Assembly: GCA_003342895.1 (NCBI GenBank)
Contig: PTFA01000029.1
Coordinates: 682,001-746,000, forward strand
Reading direction: 5' to 3'
From: Casuarius casuarius
Taxonomy: Eukaryota; Chordata; Aves; Casuariiformes; Casuariidae
Length of the DNA: 64,000 nt
The notes beneath the pieces are model-generated. The model did no database searches and had not been told where the DNA came from. It saw only the letters and a list, made by a program, of their open reading frames with translations. The translations under genes were made by a program, and so were the position numbers. Below, piece after piece: positions 36,826 to 49,409 of the stretch; the first letter of the stretch is position 1; each line of letters starts with the position of its first letter.

Positions 36826-38374
36826 AGCAGAGTGCAAAGATGCTCATACTTCCATGAAGTCCTTGTCCAAAGCAAAATTATTCTGAGGAGTCTGGGTCAA
36901 TATTCCAAATTAAACCCTGAGCTATTCTGAGGCCAAGGGCTCTGTTAAAGTCCTGCAGTCCTCTTGCTTCAAGGCAACTGGCTGACCCAGATATAAACTG
37001 TCCTTGAAGAAAAGTCTTAATCTTAAGAAGTGAAATTAAAGGATTTTAGAGGACAGAAAAGCTATTTCCTGCTGAAATCCAATACCCAAGACTTCTTTCA
37101 CTGGAGTCTTATCTTGCATCTTTTTCTCAGAAGCTGGCAGGATAGGAGTTCTGATAACTTGGTTTTGGCTTGTTTGTTGTGCCATCAGTGAAGTTTGGGA
37201 GTGCTTTGCTTGAAGTTTTAGATCGCTGCTTACTTCAAACTAAAATGGAATTGTCAATCCCTGGTATTAACTTTTCAACAAATTAAGTGATATTTATGAT
37301 AGTCTTCTGAATTTGTCTGCAAGATGACTTTATTTGTCCTAGACTGTGGATCCCTGCCTGATCTTAGATTATTATGATTTGTTTGTTTTATCTATTTCTC
37401 AAAGATTTATGTGCTGAAACTCCTTCAATGGTACTAAGAAAGATTTGATAACCCAGGTGATAAACCTGTTCTGCTTGTAAGTTTCTTATAAAACTTCATT
37501 AGAAATGAAATTAATCACTGTAGATTTTAATGTGAAGAGAAGACAGAGGCAGCTATTTGATGGACTGTGTTCAAAAAGCTGGGTAAGCTTTATATCACTC
37601 TATATGATAATAAAAAATTACTGTGTAAGACCAAGGTCATATCATAATACATAAGCAACAGCGCAGCCTGCTCATGATACACTGACAAAGGATGCTTGTT
37701 CAGCTTTATAACTCATACTGTAACCTTTCTGTACTTCATATGAGCTCCTTAAATATTCGCCATTCAGCTACTACCTGAAAATAGACAATGTGGTAGGAAT
37801 AGACGGTTACATTTAGTTCTAGCTAATTCAGGCAAAGCCTGTTTTCTGTGTCTATATGAATTCAGGATTTTCAGAACTACAGGGCCTGTCCTAGATATAT
37901 GTTCAACTAAAGTGATGATGCAGTTTCTTGTATATATTACCATTTATATTCTTGTTTATCTGTCTTGCTCAATCCTTTGAAATCCCTTGAAAGCTCCAGA
38001 AATAAAGCAGATTCTGTAGGCAGAAAAGAACAGCATGGTTTGTTATGTTCAGAAATCCTCTGTCAATGAGAAAGAGTAATCATATTGAAAAGCCGTTCTG
38101 CTCAGTATTGGAAATGAATATATCACTCATCTTTTTGTTAAATAAAATATTTCTAGCTAGTATCTATTGGCTCATGAAAAGTAGTAATACAGGCTTGTCT
38201 GGACTGGGTTGAAGGAGAAGTGTGTCCAACAGCAGCTCTAAGGCAGCAAAAGAGAATTGTTTGACAGTGCCCCTATTCCTACTGCTCACCCATGAAGCAC
38301 TCAAGCAAAGAGAGTCACTTACACTTTCACATACTCACCCATCTACTTAATTCTACCCTGCAATCCTGGCAAAT

Positions 38375-38445
38375 GAATATTGCACAGCTGAGACTTGAAC
38401 TGAGGTTTCCTGGCCCAGTAAGTAGAAGTCATTGGACCATAAACA
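38375..38445 (-). repeat. Possible MIR/tRNA-SINE trace (antisense)
   Basis: 'cagctgagacttgaactgag' and 'gtttcctggcccagtaagta' plus 'agtcattggaccat' loosely resemble the antisense tRNA-related part of MIR (ggattcgaacccaggtctcctgactc). The match is weak. Confidence 0.3.
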
Positions 38446-38732
38446 TAAACAGATGTTTGCACATGTGTGTGATTCACTCAAAGTAGCTAGCTGGGTTTGG
38501 AAATGTAGCCTGTAAATGCATAGAGGATGAAATGATGAAATTACAGTAAGAAATTAATTATCTCCAATTCCCTCGAAAGACATCTTGTTCTTTATAATTT
38601 TTAAGATCTAAGTTACCTCATTTTGGTAATGCTAAATTGGGACTATACTAAGAACCACCATTATTTCACTTGCTAAACAAGGGGATCACCAAATAGAAAT
38701 TGCAGTATTATAAGAATAGTCAACAAGAAGTG

Positions 38733-38770
38733 CATTGTCTCTTTCTTCATTGTCTCTTTCCTCATTGTCA
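38733..38770. repeat. 15-bp tandem repeat (about 2.5 copies)
   Basis: 'cattgtctctttctt' recurs at 38733, 38748 and 38763, with a t/c change in the second unit and a truncated third. It is a small slippage array. Confidence 0.85.
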
Positions 38771-40079
38771 CTAGGGCCAGCTTCTGAACAGCTGGGAAGG
38801 GATGAAGCTCTGTAATTACACTATTTTACTACCGCAAAGCTTGACCACTTAATGCTAAGGAAGTACAGTAGGAAGCAGCATTTGGAGGGAAATAAAGTCG
38901 TGTTCAGTTATCTGATGCAACAACATACTGTAGTTTATAGTAGTAAGATCAGAACAGATCCAAAAGTTTCAGCTGTAAAACAGGAATGTAAGTAACAGAA
39001 ATATTACAATATGAGCAGCAACAAAGCAAGTCTATACAGTTGCTTTGCAGAGTAATTTCATGCAGTCATGGGTGAATGTGGTTTTTTTTCTGAACATGAA
39101 AGAGGAGATGACATTTAAGTGCTTTATGTGATTAAGTAGACAAGGTGGCCATTTTTCTGCATTTATGCAGAAGCAATAAAAATGGATGGTCATGCACCAA
39201 ATCGTAGGGTCAAAACGGCAGTTACCACTCAGGCAAGACTCCCATTGACATCTGTATTTTTTATTGAATATGGGCAGCAAGCTTCTTTCATTCATTTTGT
39301 CTGTCCTCACATGTTCTTGCATAGCACCATCAGGTGGCTAAGTGGGGGAGGAAAAAAGGCAATGATTCACATAGTCATTTGAATGCCTAAAAACTGTAAC
39401 TACTCCCTTTCGCTCCCCCATATCCACGAGGATTCAGCCCAGCAGATGAGGAAGTGTTACAGCATTTTGACACTGGAACTGGTGCCTTGTAGCAGGATCT
39501 CTGCAGAGATAAACTGAACTGCCCTGGTTGAAGAGATGCAATAAAGTTTTGGACCCTTTACCTTTCTGACTTTTTCCTGTCTTAAAACAGAGTGTACCTC
39601 AGCATAGTGCAGCTGCACAGAGCATGCCTGAGTAAAAAAATTGGCTGCTGTATAAGCATCTGTGCTGCTAAAGTTTGAACCTTTGGAAGCCCGTGCTAAG
39701 AAGCAAGTGCACACATTCTGCGGTTTCTTACACTCGCCCACTGACTTTGCTATAGGTAGGGCATGAATAACAGAGGACAGGGGGTAGCCCATTATATTCT
39801 GTTTTATGATGAACTTTAAGTTGAATGAACTCTTATCTATTAAAAGTAATATTAGAAATGGGAAGTAGTTATCAGTTTTCTCATATCCTATGCTTTTTCG
39901 TAGGCTCTGTCTGCTGCGGTTATTTTCCCCGCAGCAGAGAGAGCAGAGAGAAAGGAATGTGCTCTCAGACAAATGTGCTTTCTCCTCTCCAGAGCGCAGC
40001 AATTTTAACCAACTCTTCAGTGCGCAAAGAAGTCGCACACTGAATTAATGCATAGCAGCCTGAGCCTGCTGATGCTTGT

Positions 40080-40200
40080 GCTGGCTAATTTCTGACTTGA
40101 ATAATAACAATGAAACATGATTGAACTGCTTGACATTTACAAAAAGGTGCTTGTTAAAAACAGTTCCTCCCAACTTAATTAACACTAAAACCCTTTAGGT
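40080..40200. promoter_or_regulatory. Conserved-element-like patch
   Basis: 'ttgaataataacaatgaaac' includes a SOX-type core (aacaat), and 'caacttaattaacactaaaa' has a homeodomain-type TTAATTAA. The low-repeat, motif-rich texture is like that of vertebrate conserved non-coding elements. This is an impression from a single sequence only. Confidence 0.15.
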
Positions 40201-40519
40201 GTTCCACCAAGTACATATTAAAACAGCTGTCCTTTTCCCTGAAATGGAAGTAAACTAGAAGTGAGCTTCAATAAAACCAATGGACTATGACTTCTTCCAA
40301 GCACAACTATAATGAAATGTTACTGCTGTAATATCCAGCTAAATAAAGACTGGTGAGCTGGCTAGGCCAGCTGCAGTGGCAGATGCAGACAGGATCATGG
40401 GCTTTAAACAATGCTATCACTGAATAAACACAGGCGAGGAGATAACATTTCTACACCTCCCCAGTTTCCATGAAATTAGTTTTTGTTATTCTAAATCCAA
40501 AAGCTGATAATCTTCTCAG

Positions 40520-40640
40520 TATAAAATGAATGGCAGTAATTGTTCCATAAATGGTGCCATAAGCTACCATTAGTCATTAATCAGGAACATTTGGGATTAT
40601 GTAGCACCCAGCACTGAAAATTGCATTACATATTTGAGGA
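40520..40640. promoter_or_regulatory. Conserved-element-like patch
   Basis: 'ggcagtaattgttccataaa', 'tggtgccataagctaccatt' and 'agtcattaatcaggaacatt' combine SOX-like and homeodomain-like cores, with no sign of repeat origin. Same basis and limits as other such patches. Confidence 0.15.
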
Positions 40641-41479
40641 GACGGGTGTTTTGGCTGGTGACAGAGCTCGCCTGTTGCTATTTCAAGAAGTAAGTATTTT
40701 CACCTGTATGCCAGGCTTTCCTTCATCAGAGAATTAATGCGTGACCTAACAGCCACAGCCAATCTGGAGTCCTTCCTTATGGAAATATCCCAGGAAATGC
40801 CAAATTAAGAGCTGACTAAAGGAGTAAGTTAACTGATTCAATACAAGTATGTTTTCTTGCTGTGTTAGATGTGGCCAGAAATAGAATCTACGTCCTGTAG
40901 GATATACTGAGGTTTTGAAATTAAATTCCCTCCCAAATTGAGGTCAAAGTTTAAAAATGTCATTAAAAAAAAATCATAAAAAAATCTAGATGTTTGGCCT
41001 ATTGCTTATGGTATCACCAGACAACATCAACATGAAAATGTTAGAACGAACAAAATATGGCAACAATTTCTATGAAGGTTTTTGAGAAATTGCTATGGTC
41101 TTGTGAACTGTTTAAGTCTTATCAGCATTTTGCAAAGGAAAACATTATTTAGTCAGTCACTTGGCAAGGCAGATCCAACAGAACATAACCGCCAAATAGG
41201 TACCAAGATTTATCTTATATCCCAGCCTAAGTGTTAACATGCATACTGGGTCCAAGCTCAGAAACTTCTGGTATTCTACAGTCCCATTGGTCTTCACAAA
41301 CTGGGTTCAGATGTGTATTTGATCCTTTCAGCATTTTGTTTCCTTTTATCTTCCTCAAAACTTAACCCTTTGTCATATTAAATTTGGCTTGGCATAGATA
41401 TGAATCTATGTGGTTATAGGATATGAGTGTTTAATAATGATGGGGCTGAACTGGCTACCCTTGCTTGTATTTGGTAACA

Positions 41480-41545
41480 GCATTTTATCCCACAAGTTCC
41501 ACTGAAGTCAAAAGACCTCATGAGTAATAAAGTGCTGATATGCCA
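41480..41545. repeat. Possible sauropsid repeat fragment
   Basis: 'cacaagttccactgaagtca' then 'aaagacctcatgagtaataa' and 'agtgctgatatgcc' resembles a common sauropsid motif ('agctccactgaagtcaatgg', 'gactactcatgagtaaag', 'tgctcatgtg'). Partial match by eye. Confidence 0.35.
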
Positions 41546-44009
41546 TAATGAAGATGGCTCAGTCTTACTCTTATGCTTTTTATTGTATACTGTTTGGCCA
41601 GCATCTGAGCAGACTAAGTGCCACTACCGTGGAAGATAAATCATCGCAAATTCACCATGGCATCTAAGCTCATTTTTATAGTATCTGCAGAGAAGGAACT
41701 TTATACTCAGATAAATATCGAAGATGACACTTTCGCTGAAAATAACCAGTCACTGGGAAATAAATGAAATGTGCATAGATACTGCTTCTAAAGATAAACT
41801 TAGTTGCCAGGATTTTCCTGGTACACTGAAAGCAAACCATTGAAATGAAACTTGGTTTATCCTACAGGGAATCACGTGGAGCCTGTCTCCGAATGTCACA
41901 GCAGTCCTCGGTGCATGTCCCTGGGGCCGCAGGCTCCTGGCAGAAGCTGATGGCCAAGTCCCACAGGGAAAAGCAAGAGCAGGAACAGGCAACAAGTGTG
42001 AAAAAGGCTCTCTGAGGCCTCCTGTCGCTGTTTCATCTTCCTCTCCGCTGCGTCTTCCCCCTCTTTGTTCGTTTGCTCCAGAGAGACTGTGGACTGGAAC
42101 GTGCCAGTCTTCTGCTGGGGGGATGCAAAAGTGTTAGCAATTATAAAGACCTTTTAATTTACACAAACCGGAGAAAGCAGTGGAGGAGCTGAAGAGATCT
42201 CATCATTTAAAATAACTACTCTATAGCAATCAATTTGGGACAGACAACAGGCACAGAGACCTGAAAGGTAAATAGATTTTATTATCCTTTGGGCCAGACA
42301 TGACAGTTTATCTTTTACGAACAAACTCGAGAGAATATTTCCTTCCCTCCCTAGCATCCTATTACTGTATTGGAAGAGGGGGGTGATTGTTTACCATTGC
42401 TTATAACATATCAAAAAACAATTAAACCTCCTTCAACTAACATGATGGATTTGTAATGAATTTGCTTAGCAAAGCAATTCATGCATAGATCCCTACCAGA
42501 TATCAGTTACCTGTTTCACAAGATCCAGGGCATCCATCAATCAAAAGGGCCCAGACTGTTGCTAATTTAGAGACACACATTTTTACTTAAGCAAACTTTT
42601 TGTCAGAAGAATTTACAGACACCAAAGCAATGTACAAAGCACCAGACTCTTCTTACGTTCCTGCATTACGAACACACTTAGCTGCTTGATCATACAATAA
42701 AATCATAATTCTCAATGGCAACATCACAGTTTTTCACCATGGAAATGAATATGTGACCTCAAAAACTCTTCATCATAGGCTGAATAACAAGTGACATTTC
42801 CTTAACCTCCACATTCCTAAAGAAATATCAGCTGTGTCAAGAACTGCGATTAAGAACCACACAAATAGAATAAACAGCTATTTCATTTTCATACACTATA
42901 ATTTCTTAATCCACTTTTTCCAGGGAAAGATGACCTGGGATTGAACAGGCTAGCCTAAATCTCAGGAGAGTCAGACTCAGTTCCTCACTCTTTCTCAGTT
43001 CCCTTTATCCAGCTCTCCTGATTCCAACCTTCGTGCCTGATCTGCAGACACTTTTTTTTCCCCTTAATAAAACAACAGAACTGGTTCAAAATAAAATAAA
43101 CAACTCTCAAAACTTGTGCTAATCAACACTAGTACTGCAGCATCCAGCACCAAAACTGTTGCTTTCTTATAGAGATATTTCTGATAACTGCCTGTTTCTA
43201 GTCAAACAGAAGTTCTAATAAACAGAATGATATAATTTCTTTCCATCAGTCATTGTAATCTAAGTTCATGCAATTCTGGGCTGGTTTCATGTGTGCCTTA
43301 CCTGACAGGCTGGAGATTGATTTGCACCCACAGCTGTGCACATGCATATTGTCACAGCCCAGAATAGACTGAATAATTGCAAACAGCACACACTGGTATG
43401 ACCATGTTGGTATGCTAGGAAACCCTGAACAGATTTGCTAACTGGAGAGAGTTTAGTAAATCATAGATTATCCAGCTTCATCCAAATTACATCAAAGAAT
43501 CTTGTAGAATTGTCAGTATAAGAGCTGACTGCATACTGTTATTCTGTCCCTCCAAAGCTGATAAAACCTGAAAAATATTGCTTTCTGGTTGGACCATAAT
43601 AATGTTTTTTCTCATTCTTCAATTTTCATAATTATTTTCAGTAATTTATCAGGGCTGTAATTTTTTCTACTTTGTCTTTATGCACAGATTGACTATTTGT
43701 TCATTCCAAGGACATTTCCCTTGCTGTCAGACAATAACAGGATCAAATAAGGGGCGCTTAGAACCTTTTGCATCTTTCCAATTAGCGAACAGACTGAAAA
43801 TGGAAACAAAGCATCTTATTTATGCCTTTCTTTCCCCCATTACAGCATCCTCGACAAGCTAAACAAAGCATTTTTTAGCTCTTCACATAATTATCGTTGT
43901 GCTTAATGAAATTATGGAAATTTGTTGAAGAGCGGCAGTCTCTAGCTACTGTATTTCACACTGCAAATGGTGAGTAGCCACAAAGGAAGCTCATGCAAGG
44001 CTGCAGGTT
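41546..44009. other. Non-coding stretch
   Basis: No frame exceeds 81 codons. The sequence is unique and AT-rich, with conserved-element-like texture near 42150-42300 ('ccttttaatttacacaaacc', 'agcaatcaatttgggacaga') and 43860-43960 ('cataattatcgttgtgctta'). I can assign no feature beyond that. Confidence 0.5.
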
Positions 44010-44210
44010 TGTATTAGGCACCTTAGCACTGGGACCAATTTTCAAAAGGTGCTCTGGGTAAGTATTGCAAGTGTTCATTATCTTCAGGGAGGACCAAATA
44101 TCTGTGAGTGCTTAACAGCTCCATTTATGTGCCTTCTGAGCAGGTTTTCAAAAGATGTTGGTGTCCTGTGTGTGGTACTCTTCTGAAAATCCAACCTGTT
44201 AGTTCCAGCA
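44010..44210. repeat. Possible sauropsid repeat fragment
   Basis: 'gggaccaattttcaaaaggt', 'gctctgggtaagtattgcaa', 'gagcaggttttcaaaagatg' and 'cttctgaaaatccaacc' resemble a family containing 'gccagattttcaaaggt', 'gagctgtgggtgctcagca' and 'cacctctgaaaatcaggcc'. Diverged. The GTAAGT inside it is therefore not treated as a splice donor. Confidence 0.4.
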
Positions 44211-44926
44211 TGACATGAGCATTTCTGAGCAATACAGCCAGAAAAGCCATTTTCCAGAGATGTAGATGGTTGTGAGGTCAGAAAGCAACTACGGGATACC
44301 CTTTGCACTGACCCTGCAGTTCTCTGACATTTAGGGTTGATACTACATATTAGAGGAATATTACTGTCAAGCTAAAGCTAACAGCATGGCTGGGAAACTT
44401 GGGCTCAGCATGCCTGATCCTGTCCTTTGCCTCGCCATGTGGGTAGACCCAGAAAAATTCCTGTGACAAAAATGAGAGCTGCTGAAATATCCTTACCAGT
44501 GCTAGATTCTTCACCTTATGCCCTCCCAGGTGTGTTACTTCAACCAACATGAATAGCACATCAGAATATAGCTGAAAGTGCATTTATTGCTGTGTGATGC
44601 TCCTGAGACAATATCAGTAATACTTTTCTTTCTTATCTACTGTACTGGTGTTGTATTTCTGTACACTGAACTTACCAACATCTGCCCAGAGAAGTACGGA
44701 AGAGCTCATCTCTTGTAAAATAAGTAAAATTACGGATATGTTTTTGTTTTGCTGTCCCTCCTTAATGGGACCATTGCCATTTTGAGTAATGGTCTTCTAC
44801 TTTAATTTCTCTCTCTTTTCTGCAACAACAAAAGAAGAAACTGGACTATAAATCACTTAGAAGAATAAACAACTTTTTGTCTGTTATGCCTGATTAAGTG
44901 TTCTTTATGCTTATGCCCTTCTCCGG

Positions 44927-44948
44927 AAAAAATAAAATAAAATAAAAT
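44927..44948. repeat. (AAAAT)n microsatellite
   Basis: About four AAAAT units run on from an A run. Confidence 0.85.
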
Positions 44949-46614
44949 GTGGATTAGGACTTGAGCTGAGTTCATTGTTTGTTTTGATTTGAAAAGTCAT
45001 GAAAAGAAAGGGTTATTAAAGAGGTTGCCAAATACCCTTGGAGAAGAGTCAGGCTTCAGGCCTCTCCTTTCCATAATTCAGCTGAGCGGGACCAGAAGCC
45101 AGTCAAAAGTTAAGCAATCAAACAACAGTCCTAAGACATATTTTTGCACTTCAGTATGATCAATGGATATTATTACACAGCAAATATCTACCCTAAGAAA
45201 CAAACGAATGAATAAACACACAAAATATGGAAACCTGATTACTGTGAAGGCAAAGTATTACAGCTCTGCGTCAACTCAGCTGTGAAAAGTTGCATGCTGA
45301 AAGAAAAAGAGTGAATGTTTATAAAAGACCATTAGCAAGTGAGCTACATTCATCTATTTCAAATTCTCAGTCTTTAAAGGCAGGGATCACAATAAAAGGA
45401 AAAAGCACCTGATGGCTGCCTTAAATCAGCAGTTAGTTTCAGTTTCCAGGTAGGTCTGAAACCTGTATTTTCAAGCACCCAGTTATGCAAAAGGGTCTTT
45501 TCTACCTTATTATATTAATTTACTCCCTCAAATATGAATTTTACCACCTGAATGGAATTGCCCAGCATGCGTTACACCAGGGAAATACTACCATGGTGTT
45601 TATTGTACTAGGTCTGACAGCCCACAGCAGTGAAGCTTAGGGACAAGGCTAGGTGAGGTGTCCTACAGGCTCAGACAGTTTGAAGGAGAGTGAGGAATAC
45701 GTAGATGCATTTGCTATACATAGTTTAATAATAATGGATAAGGTTGAAAAAAGAGATTATCCTAAATCAGGAGATGGTAAAGAGTCTTGTGCAATCTCTT
45801 CTCCTTCCTCCCTTCTTCAACCATCTTAATGCTCAGGTGATAACAGCCTTGTTCTGTGGCTACAAAGATATGTCTGCAGTCAAATAATAACCTAACACTG
45901 TTGCATAGTTTTGAGTTTAATGCTATCTAATTGATACGACTTGAACTCTGTTCTGCATAGAGCTTACTGGAATGAGAGTAAATTCTCATCACGCCATTGA
46001 AGTGGACCTTGCTAGGCTTCTTGCATCACTGAAAAAGCAGTCCAATGAGCACAGGAACCCACATTGCACACAAGTGGCTGCTTCAAGCCCATCTTTCATG
46101 ATCAAACTTTGCTACCGTTCGCATGCCAGACGTTCAAATACAAGCTCACACCTGGCTGGTCAAGCACCACGACCAGGATACTTTGTGCCCCATGAGCCTG
46201 TACAGGTGCAGAGCATTGGTTTTTCAGAGCACCAGGCAGGGCTTGCCCAGACAGAGCATCCACGAGGCAGCTGTCTTGGTAGGAGGCAGATCACACAGGG
46301 CTTCCAGCTGCTCCTGAGGCAACACTTTCAGAGCTGCATAGTCACAGCCAGGGAGTTACTACTCTCTGCTTTTGTGGTTTGTGGGCTTTCTTCTTCTACA
46401 TGCTTCTCCTGGAATGTGAGCAGGCATTAATACATTTGGAGGAGTCTTTCTGATTCTGATCACTTGCACAAAATGACAGCAAATAATACTATTCACTAAT
46501 CTGTTTCAAAAAAGAAAAGAACAAGGTATTAATTTGCAACTTGCAGTGTGCTATCCTTCCTGAGCTGTTTTCTTTATGAGCTACATGTCTGATTGGTCTG
46601 AACTTTGATAGAGC

Positions 46615-46760
46615 CGCAGCCCGACTGTGATCATTATTAAACTATAGTATGCAAAATACAGCCTGTTTTTGACAGTCCCTGTCAGCTGCTGAGGCAGATC
46701 CTTTCCTGATAAAATATGCAATGAGCTTTGACAGTCACGTAGTCAAATGTTTATCCACTT
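46615..46760. promoter_or_regulatory. Candidate enhancer: TGACAG palindrome and octamer-like sites
   Basis: 'tgacag' (46670-46675) and 'ctgtca' (46679-46684) form a perfect inverted pair around a 3-bp spacer, and a third 'tgacag' lies at 46729-46734. TGACAG is the MEIS/PREP/TGIF (TALE homeodomain) site. Octamer-like 'atgcaaaa' (46649-46656) and 'atgcaat' (46716-46722) flank the pair. The stretch has no repeat signature. Regulatory function is inferred from motif density. Confidence 0.3.
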
Positions 46761-46817
46761 GTCCACATATCAGTGTGCTTGAATATCTTTATGCTCACTC
46801 TATCTCCAGGCATGTTT

Positions 46818-46851
46818 GTTAAGTAGGATATACTGTTAAGTAGGATATGCT
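46818..46851. repeat. 17-bp tandem duplication
   Basis: 'gttaagtaggatatact' (46818-46834) is followed directly by a copy with one a-to-g change (46835-46851). Confidence 0.9.
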
Positions 46852-49409
46852 GTACAGATGTGTCATTCTATCATCTGCAAAATATATTAAAGATGGAAGC
46901 TTTAAACCAGCCATAGGTTAATAAATAGCTGTGAATGCCAAGAGTCAGTTCAAGAGCTTGGAAGGAAAGTCTTGGCCCCATGGCTAAGTGTATGCCTAAA
47001 GGGAAAGGAAGTCAAGACCAAGCTTAAGAGTATATTCAAAACCCTAGGGAAAGGGCATTGCTGCTGTTTTCATTTAAAACTCTTCTAGGAGGGTGTTATT
47101 TTCCTGAAATTTCATAAGTATAATTTAGCAATTTACTAGTGTGGCTAGAAGTTCATTTTCACTGTAGTTGCTGCACTGCTCATGTTAGGTGACTTGTAAC
47201 TTTAGGCAGATCCTAAGTGCAAAGAGGATGCATTGGATGTAACTCCAGGTACAAATACCTAAAACGACTGAAAACAGAAAATAGCAGAAACTGTGTGGAA
47301 AGAGACTATTCTGGCAAAATTATTTAGTTTGACCTTGCCTCTGACATTTGCTGATGTTCGGGGGCTCATAATACCAGCTGGGAGATTTGTGTGGCCTTCA
47401 GGACATATTTAACTTCATCATGGAATATGGTGAAGTGCCAAAATACAAAGTGCTCCCTGTACTGAAAGAGAAATTAGAAGAATTTCTACTGTGAGTTGGG
47501 AGCTCCTTATCTAGAAACTGCAGAAGTGGGAGATAGACCTAGATGCATCAACATCAGGTTTTCCTAAAGAGGTAATAGAAGGAAGGATTTGTAGGAAGAA
47601 GAAATATCAGGGAGGTGTGAAAAATAGGCAACTATTGGGCACACAAATACTTGGTCTGAAATAGAAGCAGTAAGCATGAAGTAAGCAGTCTGTGTTAGCA
47701 TTACTGAACGAAACTGTAGAAAAATGAATGTCTGAGAGTGAGAGATGGTATGAATCTCTCAAGCCAGCTCTGCCATCAGATCAGTTATAACATAGACCCA
47801 CATCCATCTTTTATCTCTCTTAGACATGTGTCATTCATAAGCATGCAGGCCACCAACGTAATGCAAACGTGAAAAAATACAGTGCATCTAGCGTGCCTCA
47901 GGCAGGATACTTAGAGACTGGGGAGTGTTGTGATTTTACAAAGCAATGCTAAAATTTCACCTGGAAGAAAATCTATGATTTTCAGTTGAGAGAGAAATTT
48001 AATCTGAACTAGGTGATGAGAGGAACTACTAAGGTGACATAGAGAAGTCTGTCTTAGAGAAAACCAAAGAGCTCAGCCTGTATAGCCTACCGAAACAAAG
48101 ACTGAGAATTAGGTAGGCTTGTTCACTGTAAAAATATTGGAGGAGCAAATACTAGGAAAGAAAGGGAGTGATATAAGGTTAAGGTTAGTGTTTGCACAAG
48201 AAATATAACCATGAAATGAAAAGAAGAAGCCTAAATGAAAATGTTTAAACTGCAACTTAGAATTTCTCATCTGTCCAAGAAAAGCAGATTCGAGAACAGC
48301 CTTGTAGTAGGATGTGTAAGGGCACCCCAACCAGCGGTATTCAACATGATCCATTTCTGAAGGAGATTCATTGACACAATGCCTGAAAGATCAGAGGATA
48401 GACTGAGTGACCCAAGTGTCTTATACAGCTATGTTCCTAAATTTTTGTTTGCCATGCAGACAGCCAAAAGTACCAAGGCTGCCGATGTTTGCAGGGGGAG
48501 GGGTATTTGTGGACAGGAATCTAATGAGAGAACAGAGACAACCAGCAATTATGTGATCAGTCCCACAGTGCCAATATTAAATGCTTGCACAAAGACTTGG
48601 AGGAAGTGGTTCTCATATTAGCTCTCTGGGCAAATTTGCCCGCACAAAAGATTCCTCTGGCAGTGGCAAATAACTTACAGGTTGTTTTAGAAAGTCACCT
48701 TAAAACTATAAATCTACTGAGTAAGTTATTCAGTATGGATTGTCCATGCAACTCTTTTCTGTGATGTATGAGAAGAATGAATTTAACTATTTTGAAAACG
48801 TATATGTGCCCCTTTTTTAATCAGGAAAGTTTCAAAGATAATAGAATTTATTCATGAAATTTACACTTCAGTGGTGTAGGAAAATGGTACAAAATCATAA
48901 ATGCAAGATCACAGAAAATATTGAAGCAAGTACTGGCCTGTAATTCAGCTGAGGATTTTGTTTACATCATAAACTGTAAAAGCAGTAGCTGCTTCTCAGT
49001 ATCACAGGGCAGCATTTGGCGGGGGCTTCACGTTGCCATGTGGATATTTTACAGAATGCTTGGTGAAAGCGCTTTCTCTGGGATCCCTCTTTAAAAGGCT
49101 GGCCCATAGTCCAGGGAAGCTGGTGGAAGATCTCTCCTTAATTCCAGTGGGCTTTGAATAGTACCTTTAATATTATATGATAGTTGTAGCAATTTGATTG
49201 AATTTCAGAACTGGTGTTCACTGCTGTAGCAAGATGGGCATGCAAGAACTGGTCTTATTTAATATTTGAAGAAAAAAAGCATATAGTTCCCTCCCAAGCA
49301 AACTTTATAGATTATAAATCAAAAGGTATCTTGCAGTCTAGCCCTGAGCAGAATGTTGGCTATGGGACTTCTTGTTTGACCTAGTCTTTTAGAAAAACAT
49401 GATTACATT

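Larger units (their letters stand above)
36826..41479. other. Non-coding stretch
   Basis: The longest frame in the whole window, 193 codons on the minus strand at 39457-40038, lies here. Its translation (starting 'MRLLCALKSWLKLLRSGEEK') shows no recognisable domain, repeat or signal, and an opposing frame overlaps it. A frame this long is plausible by chance in 128 kb of strand. Other contents are a 15-bp tandem repeat at 38733-38770, a weak MIR-like trace at 38375-38445, and conserved-element-like patches at about 40080-40200 and 40520-40640. Confidence 0.5.
44211..49409. other. Non-coding stretch
   Basis: Includes an (AAAAT)n microsatellite at 44927-44948, a 152-codon + frame at 45972-46430 with an unrecognisable His/Ser/Arg-rich translation, the TGACAG cluster at 46615-46760, and a 17-bp tandem duplication at 46818-46851. 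The rest is unique. Confidence 0.5.

Noticed and set aside
39457..40038. 193-codon minus-strand open frame, the longest in the window
   Set aside because: No recognisable domain, an overlapping opposing frame, no splice or promoter context, and a length expected about once by chance in this much sequence.
44040..44065. GTAAGT donor-like site
   Set aside because: Lies inside a probable interspersed repeat and has no credible upstream acceptor.
45972..46430. 152-codon plus-strand open frame
   Set aside because: Unrecognisable His/Ser/Arg-rich translation; consistent with chance in a locally GC-richer segment.
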